This document shows, one piece after another, positions 10,937 through 20,388 of a stretch of 64,000 nucleotides of DNA. Each line of letters opens with the position of its first letter. Position 1 is the stretch's first letter. Both the position numbers and the translations under genes were made by a program. Under the pieces are notes generated by a model that searched no databases, had not been told where the DNA came from, and saw nothing but the letters and a program-made list of their open reading frames with translations. Source of the DNA: Acidihalobacter ferrooxydans (GTDB taxonomy: Bacteria; Pseudomonadota; Gammaproteobacteria; DSM-5130; Acidihalobacteraceae); the NCBI RefSeq assembly GCF_001975725.1, contig NZ_CP019434.1, forward strand, positions 1,943,486-2,007,485. Reading direction: 5' to 3'.

Positions 10937-12424
10937 ATGGAATTCAAAACCGTTACAACTGCATTAGAACGCATCAAGACATCGTGCCTGGTCATCGGTC
11001 TATATCAGGGAACCCAAACCGACACGGTGTTCACATCCCTGGACACAGTGACCGGCGGTTGGCTCAGCAAACAAATCAAGCGTGGCGACATCACCGGCGC
11101 CAAAGGACAGACACTCTATCTCTATGATCCCCCCGGACTCAAAGCCGAGCGCCTGCTGCTGATCGGTTGTGGCGATGCTGCCGCCTTCGGCGAACGCGGT
11201 TATATCGAGGCGAATCAAACGGCCGCACGCACCTTGTCCGGCGGTGGCGCGAAACAGGCGGTCAACACGCTGCCGGCTCTAAGCGTCGGGCAGCGCGATG
11301 CAGACTGGAAAACGACGCAGGCCGTACTCGCCGCCGAATACGCGCTGTATACATTCGACGAATTCAAAACGGCTTCCGCCTCTCCCAAGCAGGCCCTCAA
11401 GCGCCTCGATCTGTGGATGCCTGAAGCGCCGGCCGCGACCACACTGGCCCGCGCTGTTGCGACCGCCCACGGCGTCGCCTTCGCTCGCGACCTGGCGAAT
11501 CGCCCCGGTAACGTTTGCCATCCGACCTACCTGGCCAAGCAAGCCAAGGCGCTCAAGAAGCGTTTCGATAGCATCGAGCTGGATGTGCTGGACGAAGCGG
11601 CTATGGAGAAACTCGGCATGGGCGCTTTTCTTGCCGTCTCCAAAGGTAGCGCGCAGCCCGGAAAATTGATTGTCATGCAGTACCGCGGTGGAGAAAAAAA
11701 TGCCAAACCGATCGCCCTGGTCGGCAAAGGCGTCACCTTCGATACTGGCGGCATTTCGATCAAGCCGGCTGCGCAAATGGACGAAATGAAATTCGACATG
11801 GGCGGTGCTGCCAGTGTGTTCGGTACACTGCTGGCATGCGCCGAAGCCAAGCTTGAACTCAACATCGTCGGCGTGATCGCCGCCGCCGAAAACATGCCCG
11901 GTGGACGCGCCAGCCGCCCCGGCGACATCGTCAAAACACTTTCCGGGCAGAGCGTTGAAATTCTCAACACCGACGCGGAGGGTCGCCTGGTACTGTGTGA
12001 TGCCCTGACCTACGTCGAACGCTTCGAGCCAAGCGCGGTGGTTGACATGGCCACCCTGACCGGCGCCTGCATCGTCGCACTGGGCCATGAAGTCAGCGCC
12101 ATACTCGGCAACCACCCGCCACTGATCGATGCGCTCAAGCATGCTGGACAGGAAACCTTTGACCGCATCTGGGAACTGCCCTTGCTGGACGAATACCAGG
12201 ACCAACTCAAGAGCAATTTCGCTGACATGGCCAACATTGGTGGGCGTGCCGGCGGTACGATCACCGCAGCATGCTTCCTATCGCGCTTTACCAGGAAATA
12301 CAACTGGGCACACCTTGATATAGCAGGCACCGCCTGGGTCAGCGGCGACAAAAAGGGCGCAACGGGACGCCCTGTGCCACTGCTGGTCGAATATCTCACG
12401 CACTGCGCGGCAGATCCGTCCTGA
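10937..12424 (+). CDS. pepA: Leucyl aminopeptidase (M17)
   Basis: Hexameric di-metal aminopeptidase; in E. coli it is also an accessory DNA-binding protein in Xer recombination and carAB control. 495 residues from MEFKTVTTALERI; the frame is open further upstream but the N-terminal domain begins here. Active-site features: GKGVTFDTGGISIKP (near residue 263, metal Asp and catalytic Lys) and NTDAEGRLVL (near residue 344), the M17 signature. Divergent from lptFG and followed after one base by holC, the classical order. Confidence 0.96.
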   Translation: MEFKTVTTALERIKTSCLVIGLYQGTQTDTVFTSLDTVTGGWLSKQIKRGDITGAKGQTLYLYDPPGLKAERLLLIGCGDAAAFGERGYIEANQTAARTLSGGGAKQAVNTLPALSVGQRDADWKTTQAVLAAEYALYTFDEFKTASASPKQALKRLDLWMPEAPAATTLARAVATAHGVAFARDLANRPGNVCHPTYLAKQAKALKKRFDSIELDVLDEAAMEKLGMGAFLAVSKGSAQPGKLIVMQYRGGEKNAKPIALVGKGVTFDTGGISIKPAAQMDEMKFDMGGAASVFGTLLACAEAKLELNIVGVIAAAENMPGGRASRPGDIVKTLSGQSVEILNTDAEGRLVLCDALTYVERFEPSAVVDMATLTGACIVALGHEVSAILGNHPPLIDALKHAGQETFDRIWELPLLDEYQDQLKSNFADMANIGGRAGGTITAACFLSRFTRKYNWAHLDIAGTAWVSGDKKGATGRPVPLLVEYLTHCAADPS

Positions 12425-12425
12425 T

Positions 12426-12854
12426 ATGACCCATGTGGATTTCTATGTACTTGACACCACCGACGAGACGGCGCGCTTGCGCGCCGTCTGCCGGCTGGCG
12501 CAAGACGTTTTCAGCGCCGCACGACAACTGCATATCCATACGCAGGACGCGCCGCAAACCCAGCGCCTGGACAGCCTGCTCTGGACTTTTCAGGACATCA
12601 GTTTTCTGCCCCATGCAGTTGCGCAAACGGGCACCAGAACCGCACCCATTACCCTGCGGCACGATTACACGCCTGAAGCCGGTATCGACGTGTTGATCAA
12701 TCTGGCGGTCGAGCCGCCCGCTTTTTTCAGCCAATTCGAGCGCGTGATCGAAATCGTCGACGAACAACCCGCAGTGCGCAAAGCGGGACGCACACGCTAT
12801 CGCTTCTACCGGGATCGCGGCTATCCTCTACAGCATCACCCATTGAACGCCTGA
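12426..12854 (+). CDS. holC: DNA polymerase III chi subunit
   Basis: 142-residue clamp-loader accessory subunit that links the gamma complex (through psi) to SSB. The N-terminal MTHVDFYVLD and the block LLWTFQDISFLPHA (residues about 50-65) are typical. The C-terminal half (RYRFYRDRGYPLQHHPL) is conserved. Starts one base after the pepA stop, the usual pepA-holC arrangement. The next gene expected in many relatives is valS; here a repeat and a hypothetical gene follow instead. Confidence 0.93.
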   Translation: MTHVDFYVLDTTDETARLRAVCRLAQDVFSAARQLHIHTQDAPQTQRLDSLLWTFQDISFLPHAVAQTGTRTAPITLRHDYTPEAGIDVLINLAVEPPAFFSQFERVIEIVDEQPAVRKAGRTRYRFYRDRGYPLQHHPLNA

Positions 12855-12861
12855 CTTTGCG

Positions 12862-13001
12862 TTCAACCCGGATGACTCATTAGGCGAGGCCTTGACTGCA
12901 TAGAGATTTGGATTCACAGGGAATTTTCTGAGCGAAGAAGATTCTCTGTAGATTCAAAGATCAAGCAAAAGAACCTCTCCTAATGGATTATCCGGGTTCA
13001 A
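12862..13001 (-). repeat. Dispersed intergenic palindromic repeat, family 1, copy C (best-preserved ends)
   Basis: 140 bp between holC and the next gene. The ends are near-perfect inverted repeats of about 28 bp: left AACCCGGATGACTCATTAGG, right (inverted) AACCCGGATAATCCATTAGG. The inner block reads GATTTGGATTCACAGGGAA, i.e. the reverse of copies A, B and D. It starts 8 nt after the holC stop and ends 16 nt before the next start codon. Confidence 0.88.
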
Positions 13002-13017
13002 GTATCCGGGAGATCCC

Positions 13018-13572
13018 ATGAGCGAAAAACCCCCTGCGCAAGCCATCATCCCAACCCTGCGCGATCTGGTGTTCCCAGGCAACCAGACATCGACCAGACA
13101 TCGCGCGAATGGTGAAGAAGCCAGCGAAAATATCGTGCATGACGGCAGTGACGAGCCGTTCATCCTGCTCCCGGATACGGATGATCCCGACCGGCCCACA
13201 CCTCACACGATGCCGCCCGCACCCACTACCGACCAAACGCGTGCATCACGTCACGAGGATGTTCTCGCCCCGCCCACCACACCGCTTCAACAACGCGTGA
13301 GCCCGCCGTCCGACTACAGCATTGAAGAAATCGATCTTGATGAGCTGTTGAGCGACGTTCAGAGCCAAGCGCCCGTGCCTGCGCCTGACACAACGCAAAA
13401 GCCCCCCCTTACGCCGATCGAAATGCCCGATGAACCCACGTTCTCCGAATCCGCCACTGCAGCCCCCGATGAAACGGCAATCCGCGCCGCGGTGCGCGAA
13501 GTGCTCATCAAGGAACTGGATCGGCTGACGGATCGGATCACGGCGGCGCTGGCGGCGCACATGCGCCGCTAA
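13018..13572 (+). CDS. Hypothetical protein with conserved C-terminal helix
   Basis: 184 residues, start supported by GGGAGA nine bases upstream. Composition is acidic, Pro/Thr-rich and probably disordered from residue 20 to 145, with a short acidic patch (SIEEIDLDELLSDV, about 101-114). Only the last 35 residues look folded: an amphipathic helix AIRAAVREVLIKELDRLTDRI. Proteins of this build lie after holC in several gammaproteobacteria, perhaps as polar or membrane-recruited factors, but I recognise no named family and give no function. Confidence 0.65.
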   Translation: MSEKPPAQAIIPTLRDLVFPGNQTSTRHRANGEEASENIVHDGSDEPFILLPDTDDPDRPTPHTMPPAPTTDQTRASRHEDVLAPPTTPLQQRVSPPSDYSIEEIDLDELLSDVQSQAPVPAPDTTQKPPLTPIEMPDEPTFSESATAAPDETAIRAAVREVLIKELDRLTDRITAALAAHMRR

Positions 13573-13600
13573 CCAGCGCTGTGAATTTCGCTCAAGCGGG

Positions 13601-13712
13601 CGCGCGCGAAGGGTAGTGTCAGGCGAAAAAACGCAATTTACAGCGCGTATATGAGCATTAGGCGCTCGGTATTGACGCCTTGTCCTGCCGCCGTTCAACA
13701 ACCTTGCCGGGC
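13601..13712 (+). repeat. Inverted-repeat element, family 2, degenerate copy
   Basis: Shares with the elements at 45750 and 60208 the string CGCGCGAAGG...CAGGCGAAAA, then TTTACAGCGCGTATATG, GAGCAT and GACGCC...CTGCCGCC. The ends are decayed. It lies between the hypothetical gene and the class V aminotransferase. Confidence 0.6.
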
Positions 13713-13836
13713 CCGTTGCGCACTGGCGTTGGCAGGTGTTGCTCTGGCGTTTGTGCCTGAACTGTCATCCTGAGTAAAATGCTAGGTTTTACCAGGCCGG
13801 GCTCTACAGACCCGGCCGTCAACACAGGAGTCCTCC

Positions 13837-15048
13837 ATGCCCCAGAGTTTTCATCCGCCGCAGCGTATGCTGCTCGGCCCCGGCCCGTCCGATGTCAGTC
13901 CGCGTGTGCTCGAAGCCATGGCCCGCCCGACCATTGGCCACCTCGATCCGCAGTTCGTGGCGATGATGGACGAACTGAAAAGCATGCTGCAGTACGCCCT
14001 ACGCACGAAAAACGCGCTGACGCTCCCCGTCTCAGCGCCCGGCTCGGCCGGCATGGAAACCGCTTTCGTCAACCTGGTCGAACCCGGCGACACCGTGATC
14101 GTTTGCCAGAATGGCGTGTTCGGTGGACGCATGAAGGAAAATGTCGAACGCTGCGGCGCCACGCCGGCCATGGTCGAGGACGAATGGGGTCAGCCGGTCG
14201 ATCCGCAAAAGCTTGAAGACGCGCTCAAGGCGCATCCCGAAGCGCGTACCGTGGCCTTCGTGCAGGCGGAAACCTCAACCGGCGCCGAATCCGATACGCG
14301 CACGCTGGTCGAAATCGCGCATCGGCATGACTGCCTCGCCATCGTCGACGCCGTCACCGCGCTGGGCGGCACACCGATCGAGACTGATGCCTGGGGCATC
14401 GATGCGATCTACTCGGGCAGCCAGAAATGCCTGTCCTGCACACCGGGGCTGTCGCCAGTGAGTTTCAGCGAAGCGGCCATCGCGCGCATTCGCGCGCGCA
14501 CGCACAAAGTCCAGAGCTGGTTCCTCGACCTGAATCTGGTGATGGGTTACTGGGGGCAAGGTGCCAAGCGCGCCTATCATCACACCGCGCCGATCAACGC
14601 GCTGTACGGCTTGCACGAATCGCTCGTCATGCTCCAGGAAGAAGGCCTCGAAAACGCCTGGGCGCGCCACCGGAGCAATCACATCGCGCTGCGCGATGGG
14701 CTGGAAGCGATGGGCCTGTCCTTTATCGTCGCGACGGATTATCGCCTGCCGCAACTCAATGCGGTACGCGTGCCCGCAGGTGTGGATGAAGCCGCGGTAC
14801 GCGCGGCCCTGCTGACCGACTACAGCATCGAAATCGGCGCCGGTCTCGGCCCGCTGGCCGGGCAGATCTGGCGCATCGGCCTGATGGGCTATGCCAGCAA
14901 CCCGCGCAACGTGTACGTGCTGCTTGGCGCGCTGGAATCGATCCTCGCCGCGCAAGGGTACAAGCTGACACGCGGAGATGCGCTGGCAGCCGCGCAAGCG
15001 GCTCATGCCGCGCAGACCGACGCGCCGAAGGCAGCGGTCAACGACTGA
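13837..15048 (+). CDS. Class V aminotransferase (serine/alanine-glyoxylate aminotransferase type)
   Basis: 403-residue PLP enzyme of the serine/alanine-glyoxylate aminotransferase family. It probably transfers amino groups between serine or alanine and glyoxylate, as in photorespiration or C2 salvage; the exact substrate pair cannot be told from sequence. The Schiff-base lysine is Lys197 in SGSQKCLSC; the aspartate of AIVDAVTALG contacts the pyridine ring; the N-terminal LLGPGPSDVSPRVLEAM is diagnostic. A strong AGGAG site precedes the start. The last 30 residues are an Ala-rich tail beyond the usual fold. Stands alone. Confidence 0.87.
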   Translation: MPQSFHPPQRMLLGPGPSDVSPRVLEAMARPTIGHLDPQFVAMMDELKSMLQYALRTKNALTLPVSAPGSAGMETAFVNLVEPGDTVIVCQNGVFGGRMKENVERCGATPAMVEDEWGQPVDPQKLEDALKAHPEARTVAFVQAETSTGAESDTRTLVEIAHRHDCLAIVDAVTALGGTPIETDAWGIDAIYSGSQKCLSCTPGLSPVSFSEAAIARIRARTHKVQSWFLDLNLVMGYWGQGAKRAYHHTAPINALYGLHESLVMLQEEGLENAWARHRSNHIALRDGLEAMGLSFIVATDYRLPQLNAVRVPAGVDEAAVRAALLTDYSIEIGAGLGPLAGQIWRIGLMGYASNPRNVYVLLGALESILAAQGYKLTRGDALAAAQAAHAAQTDAPKAAVND

Positions 15049-15453
15049 GCGCACGCCGGGGAGCCTGTGCGACCTGAAAGATCGCGGCGAAGCGAGCGGG
15101 TCAATGGACCCATAATCCCATCGCCGCGGTCGAATCGTTTCAAGACCGACAGATTCCCGGGGCTCGCGCCGCGAAGGGGCGCCTGACGCGCCCTTCGTCA
15201 TTGAGCGCAGCTGTGCAACTTGTCCGACGGGTACCAATCATCGCCCTGCCCTACATGGCGCCGAAATTGCTGCGAGATTGACGAACCCGGTCACGCAGGC
15301 GCTGCCGTCGTGCTTGTGCACTGGCCACGGGCATAAGCGGCATCGAAGTGCCCGGGTTGAACCATTTTGGGGCGTGTTGACGTGACATCGGGCGCGTGCG
15401 GCGCTCATCGTTACCGCCATCGCGCAATGGATAACGCCCACGGAATCGACCTT
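15049..15453. other. Intergenic region without a clear gene
   Basis: 405 bp between the aminotransferase and the GH15-like gene. Apart from one GC-rich hairpin (15172-15197) and a lone CCCGGGTTGAACC at about 15351, which resembles one terminal repeat of family 1, I see nothing that supports a gene or RNA. Confidence 0.5.
15172..15197 (+). terminator. GC-rich hairpin after the aminotransferase gene
   Basis: Arms CGAAGGGGCGC and GCGCCCTTCG pair with one bulged G around a five-base loop (CTGAC). It lies about 125 nt beyond the stop. No T-tract follows, so intrinsic termination is only a possibility. Confidence 0.3.
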
Positions 15454-18400
15454 ATGAAGCGCTCGGCCACGAACCCGCTCGACACGTACTATCAGCAAGT
15501 CAGCCGAATCATTCTGGCGCGCCAGAATCCCATCACGGGCCTGCTGCCGGCCAGCACGGCGATCACCGCGCACGGCGATTACACCGATGCCTGGGTGCGC
15601 GACAACGTCTACAGCATCCTCGCCGCATGGGGCCTTGGGCTGGCCTACCGTCGGCAGGACGAAAGCGCCGGACGCACCGTTTTACTGGAGCAGAGCGTGG
15701 TCAAACTGATGCGCGGCCTGCTCACGGCGATGATGCGTCAGGCGCCCAAGGTCGAGCGGTTCAAGCAGACGCTGGACCCGCTCGATGCGCTTCACGCCAA
15801 GTACGACACGGCCACCGGCGACGTCGTGGTCGGCGACAACGAATGGGGACACCTGCAACTCGACGCGACCGCCCTGTTTCTGCTCATGCTCGCGCAAATG
15901 ATCGCCTCCGGCCTGCGTATCATCTTCACCCTCGATGAAGTGAACTTCGTACAAAACCTCGTGCACTACATCGGGCGCGCCTACCGCACCCCGGATTACG
16001 GCATCTGGGAACGCGGCAACAAGGCCAATCACGGCATCGCCGAGATCAACAGCAGCTCGGTCGGCATGGCCAAGGCCGCGCTCGAAGCGATGAACGGTTT
16101 CAATCTGTTCGGCACCGGCGGCGGCCAGTCCTCGGTGATCCATGTCGTGCCGGACGAGATCGCCCGCGCCCGCATCACTCTGGAATCCACGTTGCCCAAG
16201 GAATCGCTCTCCAAGGAAGTCGATGCGGCCACCTTGAGTGTCGTGGGTTTCCCCGCCTTCGCCGTGGGCAACAGCGCTCTCGTCGAACGCACCGTGGCCG
16301 AAGTCGTGCGCAAGCTGGAAGGCCGCTACGGCTGCGCCCGGTTTCTGCGCGACGGCCATCAGACCGTGATCGAAGACCCCAGTCGGCTGCACTACGAACC
16401 CGAAGAAATGCTCCAGTTCGAGCACATCGAATGCGAATGGCCCCTGTTCTTCACCTATCTGCTGCTGTATCACCTGTACCGCGGACACGCGGATGAAGCC
16501 CGTCTTTATCGCGAAAAACTCGATGCCCTGCTGGTCGAGCGCGACGGCGACCGGCTGCTGCCTGAGCTGTATCGTGTGCCGCGCGAACGGATCGAGGCGG
16601 AAAAAGCCATGCCGCACAGCCAGGTGCGCGAACCGAACGAAAATGTGCCCCTGGTCTGGGCGCAGAGCCTGTACATCCTTGGCACGCTGATCCAGGATGG
16701 CCTGCTCGATGTCTCCGACCTCGATCCACTGGGTCGTCGGCTGCGTGTCGGCCGCCGCCGTGGCCGTCGCGTCCAGTTCGCTCTGCTGGCCGACTCGCCC
16801 CACGTCAAGGCCACCCTGGAGGAACAGGGCATCAAGAGCGAAACGCTGGCCGAAGTCGCGCCCGTTCGCGTGCATGATGCCGATGCTCTGGCCACGGCCT
16901 ATTGCCAGCTCGGACGCAACTCCCGTCTGGGCCTCAGCGGACGTCCGCTGCGCCATCTGCGCGCCCTGGCAACCAGTTCCGTCTATACCTTCGAAGGCCA
17001 GAAAAGAGTCTTCCAGCCCCGCTTCATGAACCGGCATGATTTCTACCTCGCGCTGGATAACGCGATGCTGGTGGAACGACTGAAAATGGAACTGGCCTAC
17101 GTCAGCAAGCAGTGGGACGCACCCGGCCGGCCCCTGGTCGTTATCGTCGTCAAGGAACGCATGCTGTCCGAAAAAGGCAGCCGCGCCCTCCTGGGGTTCA
17201 TCGAAGCCTGTCGCGAGGGCATGGTCGAGGATACCCCGGTGCAACTCGGCCGACTCGCGAGCTTCCTACCCACTGCCGGGCGCGAGCAGATAGACAACCT
17301 GCACGGCTACCGCTTCCCGGAAGAATCCGACGAACTGACCGATCGCCCCTGTTTCGCCCTGCTGCCGGTCAGCGATGAGACGCCAACCGCCGCCGGCGAT
17401 CCTGTGCTACGCCACGAAGCCTCCGATGCAGACCTCCTCCACATCCTCACGCACACCGGCGACCTGCGTCGGCAATTCGATGCGCTCATGGCGCTTGAAA
17501 CGCGCCGCGGCCTGGATTTCGACACCGGCATGCGGGACGCCCAGGGACGCCCCGCATCGGTCCGCGCTCTGTTCGAGGAAATTTATATCCGCGCGTGCGA
17601 AGCGCGGCAATGGCGCCTGATCCGGCTCAGCGCGAACGTTCTGCAGAAGCACGATATCGACCTGGAAGGCGCCGCCACCGACCTCGTAGTGCGGCGCAAG
17701 GCCTTCAGCGTCTCACGCTCCTACAACCGCCACTCCACCTTTCATCGGCCCGTCGGGGCCTATGAAATTCTTCGCACCATCCGCGAATTCAACGCGGACG
17801 ACCCGCGCGCCCAGATTCTTACCCAGGAACTCATCCTCAATCTCGGCCTGCTGATACGCTCGCACTCTGAACTGCTGGACAACATGCCCCTGATCCGCGC
17901 CGGGCAACTGCTGCACCTGATCGCCGTGCGCCAGCGGCGCAGCGGACAAAGCACGGTCGATGACGCGCTGGATACGCTCATGGAAATGGCGCCCCACGAA
18001 CTCGCCAGCGCGCTGCGCGATGTGCTGACGCACTACCATGCCGCGGAGAATGCCATGCTCCAATTCGAGCGCATGCAGGTCAGTGCCGACTCCAGCGGCA
18101 TGCTGCGGGTGCACTTCGACAGCCAGATGGACCCTGACAATGCCGATGCCGGCGACTGGCATCAATGGCGCTCTATCCAGGGCAGCATCGGCCGCTACCC
18201 CGACACGTTTTTCGAAGGCGTTTGGGACATCGTCAACCAGAGTCGCGGCCTCGTGATCGGCGATCAATGGAACCCTAAACGCCGGATCGACCACACGTTG
18301 TGCGCCGATATGACCCGTGGCGAAAAATTGTTTCAGAATCGCGTCGAGCATATTCTCAACAAGACGCCCGCCGCGGACGCCCGCCAACTCTATATCGAGG

Positions 18401-18660
18401 CACTGCAGGTGCTGATGGTCGTGATGTGGAAAAACCCCAGGCTGCGCATCGACGACACCTTGTTCCTTGACGTCATCATCGGCCACGCGGTACGTCTGGC
18501 CTGGGAACAGGAACACTGCGAGCAACCGCGTGAATACGATGAGCAACAACGTGCCGCCGCCTGGGCGACGTTCTACCTCAGTCCACCCTCAGTGGTTGCC
18601 AACCACTTCATGAATGCACTCGCCTTCCTGCTCAACATCGAGGCAAGAGAAGCCGTTTAA
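15454..18660 (+). CDS. GH15 / phosphorylase-kinase regulatory subunit-like protein
   Basis: 1068 residues from this ATG (a second in-frame ATG nine codons upstream at 15427, and a TTG at 15367, are alternatives; none has a strong ribosome site). The N-terminal block, with TYYQQVSRIILARQNP, ITGLLPAST and DYTDAWVRDNVYSILAAWGL, is that of the glucoamylase-like (GH15) domain of phosphorylase kinase alpha/beta subunits, and similarity continues to the C-terminus (GSIGRYPDTFFEGVWDIVNQ, FYLSPPSVVANHFMNALAFL). Bacterial members of this large family are known from cyanobacteria and some gammaproteobacteria, with no settled function; glucan sensing or hydrolysis is inferred. No kinase or phosphorylase gene adjoins it. 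Confidence 0.82.
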   Translation: MKRSATNPLDTYYQQVSRIILARQNPITGLLPASTAITAHGDYTDAWVRDNVYSILAAWGLGLAYRRQDESAGRTVLLEQSVVKLMRGLLTAMMRQAPKVERFKQTLDPLDALHAKYDTATGDVVVGDNEWGHLQLDATALFLLMLAQMIASGLRIIFTLDEVNFVQNLVHYIGRAYRTPDYGIWERGNKANHGIAEINSSSVGMAKAALEAMNGFNLFGTGGGQSSVIHVVPDEIARARITLESTLPKESLSKEVDAATLSVVGFPAFAVGNSALVERTVAEVVRKLEGRYGCARFLRDGHQTVIEDPSRLHYEPEEMLQFEHIECEWPLFFTYLLLYHLYRGHADEARLYREKLDALLVERDGDRLLPELYRVPRERIEAEKAMPHSQVREPNENVPLVWAQSLYILGTLIQDGLLDVSDLDPLGRRLRVGRRRGRRVQFALLADSPHVKATLEEQGIKSETLAEVAPVRVHDADALATAYCQLGRNSRLGLSGRPLRHLRALATSSVYTFEGQKRVFQPRFMNRHDFYLALDNAMLVERLKMELAYVSKQWDAPGRPLVVIVVKERMLSEKGSRALLGFIEACREGMVEDTPVQLGRLASFLPTAGREQIDNLHGYRFPEESDELTDRPCFALLPVSDETPTAAGDPVLRHEASDADLLHILTHTGDLRRQFDALMALETRRGLDFDTGMRDAQGRPASVRALFEEIYIRACEARQWRLIRLSANVLQKHDIDLEGAATDLVVRRKAFSVSRSYNRHSTFHRPVGAYEILRTIREFNADDPRAQILTQELILNLGLLIRSHSELLDNMPLIRAGQLLHLIAVRQRRSGQSTVDDALDTLMEMAPHELASALRDVLTHYHAAENAMLQFERMQVSADSSGMLRVHFDSQMDPDNADAGDWHQWRSIQGSIGRYPDTFFEGVWDIVNQSRGLVIGDQWNPKRRIDHTLCADMTRGEKLFQNRVEHILNKTPAADARQLYIEALQVLMVVMWKNPRLRIDDTLFLDVIIGHAVRLAWEQEHCEQPREYDEQQRAAAWATFYLSPPSVVANHFMNALAFLLNIEAREAV

Positions 18661-19012
18661 GCTGAGTGACCCGATGACCTGACTGGCCCTGCGCTGCGAA
18701 GCCGAAGCCGAAGCCGAAGCCGAAGCGTCAAACAAATCTCTGCACGGCGCCTCATCCGGTAGACGCTCAATCACCTGTTCGCCTTCTTATCCCCCTGCCC
18801 CGTTGCAGCGTCAAGCCTGAAACCCCTTGCCCCGAATATTTCACGGGGGGCGCGACGATCATGACGGGCCGAACGTTGAGCACGAGCCTCGCAAATTTAT
18901 GTCAGAAAAACCATTGATTCGGTAATTTTTCCGCACAAGGAGAACCATAGGGAAAGTCTGTGGTCATAAACCTCAGCGCATGAAGTCAAAAAAATGAATG
19001 GGAGAGTCGCCT
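18661..19012. other. Intergenic region with short tandem repeat
   Basis: 352 bp between the GH15-like gene and the YbjQ/PspA operon. It contains a hexamer tandem repeat (listed separately) and becomes AT-rich from about 18880, where the promoter of the next operon probably lies. No convincing reading frame. Confidence 0.5.
18697..18727 (+). repeat. Hexanucleotide tandem repeat, five units
   Basis: Five uninterrupted copies of CGAAGC (18697-18726) just downstream of the GH15-like gene. Seen directly. Such a simple repeat can change in copy number by slippage; no gene function depends on it here. Confidence 0.9.
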
Positions 19013-19393
19013 ATGAGCTCGGATTTTGACCAGTGTACCGCCTGGATTCGGCGCGCCCAGGGCGATATGAAGGCTTTTGTCGAAGGTCTGGCAGCGCGTC
19101 TGGAAGGTGATCTGCCCGGGATGGTGGAAGTCGAACGAAAAAAAGATGGGTTGTTCGCCAAGACCCATCATGTGCAAGCCATCCGCATACATACCGATAA
19201 TAATGATTACCTGCTTCGCCATGAAGGCGCTCATTTCAGTACGGTGCGGGCCAAAACGGTGCGCGGCGTGGTTTTGAAACACGAAGATTTACCCCTCACC
19301 GCATGGCTCGAAAGCCTGATGAAAGATCTGGGCGATTTGTCGGGTGAAATGCAGGGGGCGAGCACCGCTCTGCACGATTTTCTTATGGGGTAA
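19013..19393 (+). CDS. Hypothetical protein, first gene of the YbjQ-PspA operon
   Basis: 126 residues, soluble. Start chosen at the ATG preceded by GGGAGAG; an in-frame ATG five codons earlier overlaps that site. Mixed alpha/beta composition with a basic patch [16 protein letters not shown] (about 38-53) and a C-terminal amphipathic helix ([20 protein letters not shown]). I recognise no family. It is followed after 17 nt by the first tandem-YbjQ gene, so it is probably part of the same envelope-stress unit. Confidence 0.75.
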   Translation: MSSDFDQCTAWIRRAQGDMKAFVEGLAARLEGDLPGMVEVERKKDGLFAKTHHVQAIRIHTDNNDYLLRHEGAHFSTVRAKTVRGVVLKHEDLPLTAWLESLMKDLGDLSGEMQGASTALHDFLMG

Positions 19394-19410
19394 CACCCCA
19401 GGGAGGAGGC

Positions 19411-20388
19411 ATGTCCATTTGGGACAAGATCAAGCACGGTATTGAAGAAGTCGCCCAGGATGTCCCCCGCGCAGCACAAAACCTCGGCCAAAATCTGGGG
19501 CATGGAATTCGCGCCCAAACGCCCGAAGAAATGCAGCGTTGCGCCGAATGGGAACAAGCCCTGCAACAGCGCCGACTGCCTGACTTTGTGCAGCAGCGCA
19601 TGGCCAAGGCCCGTCAGGGCGATTTGCCATGGATCAGCACAGCCAATGCCGCTGAGCTACTCCTTCAGCGTAGCCACGGTGTACAGCCGATTGGCATGGT
19701 CACCGGGAATTGCTGGTACCACTTCGGCTATTCCTGGACCCAGGGACATTACGATGGTTGGCACACGGCAGTAGAACGGATGCGGCTCGAAGCCATTGCA
19801 CTCGGCGCCAATGCCATTGTCGATGTCCGCATGAAAGTGCGCCACGGTGAAGGCGAGGATATGGATTATGGCGTCACCGGAACCGCCATCCGCTTCCGTG
19901 ACCTGCCTCCCGCCGCCGAGCCGTTGGTAGCCACCGTATCGGCACTGGAATTTGTACGACTCCTGGAAGATGGCGTGGTACCCGTCGGCATCGCTATCGG
20001 GGCTTATTTCGACTGGTATATGCCGTGGGCGGGAACTGTAGTGGAGCAGACCTCTCGACAAGCCCCTTTTGCGGCCCGCTATTGGAACATGGAAATCACC
20101 GATCTTTCCAATTTCCAGGCCAATGTCCGGCGTCGCGCTCTTTACGATTTGCAGGAGGATGGTCGGCGCATGGCGGCCGGTGTTCTTGCGCATACCAGCT
20201 ATACGCAGATGTTCCGGGTTCCTGACGATCAAAACAGCCCTGAGCGGTTTCTTTGCCGCCATATCAGCATCGGCACTGCCGTCAGCTATCTTCCGAAAAA
20301 TCCGCCTCAACACGAGTTGCTGCCCATCGTATCGCTGGCAGATCATCCCCTGGCTCCAATGAGCAACCCCATCAAGGATCTGATATGA
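19411..20388 (+). CDS. Tandem YbjQ/UPF0145-like (heavy-metal-binding fold) protein, 325 aa
   Basis: 325 residues. The N-terminal 45 residues form an amphipathic, possibly membrane-associated segment ([18 protein letters not shown]). Two YbjQ-like domains follow (about 75-165 and 175-305). The first keeps the family pattern well: a glycine-rich strand [13 protein letters not shown], a helix with arginines and glutamates, [14 protein letters not shown], and the terminal VTGTAIRF. The second is more divergent and retains [16 protein letters not shown] and [11 protein letters not shown] strong GGGAGGAGG site precedes the start. The 'heavy-metal-binding' label comes from the family name; no metal ligands are obvious here. 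Confidence 0.78.
   Translation: MSIWDKIKHGIEEVAQDVPRAAQNLGQNLGHGIRAQTPEEMQRCAEWEQALQQRRLPDFVQQRMAKARQGDLPWISTANAAELLLQRSHGVQPIGMVTGNCWYHFGYSWTQGHYDGWHTAVERMRLEAIALGANAIVDVRMKVRHGEGEDMDYGVTGTAIRFRDLPPAAEPLVATVSALEFVRLLEDGVVPVGIAIGAYFDWYMPWAGTVVEQTSRQAPFAARYWNMEITDLSNFQANVRRRALYDLQEDGRRMAAGVLAHTSYTQMFRVPDDQNSPERFLCRHISIGTAVSYLPKNPPQHELLPIVSLADHPLAPMSNPIKDLI

Noticed and set aside
15682-17244. 520-codon open frame opposite the GH15-like gene
   Set aside because: Composition artefact of GC-rich coding DNA; the sense frame has conserved motifs throughout.
18589-18774. Small minus-strand frame with a Ser-Ala repeat
   Set aside because: It is just the hexamer tandem repeat read through and overlaps the end of a real gene.
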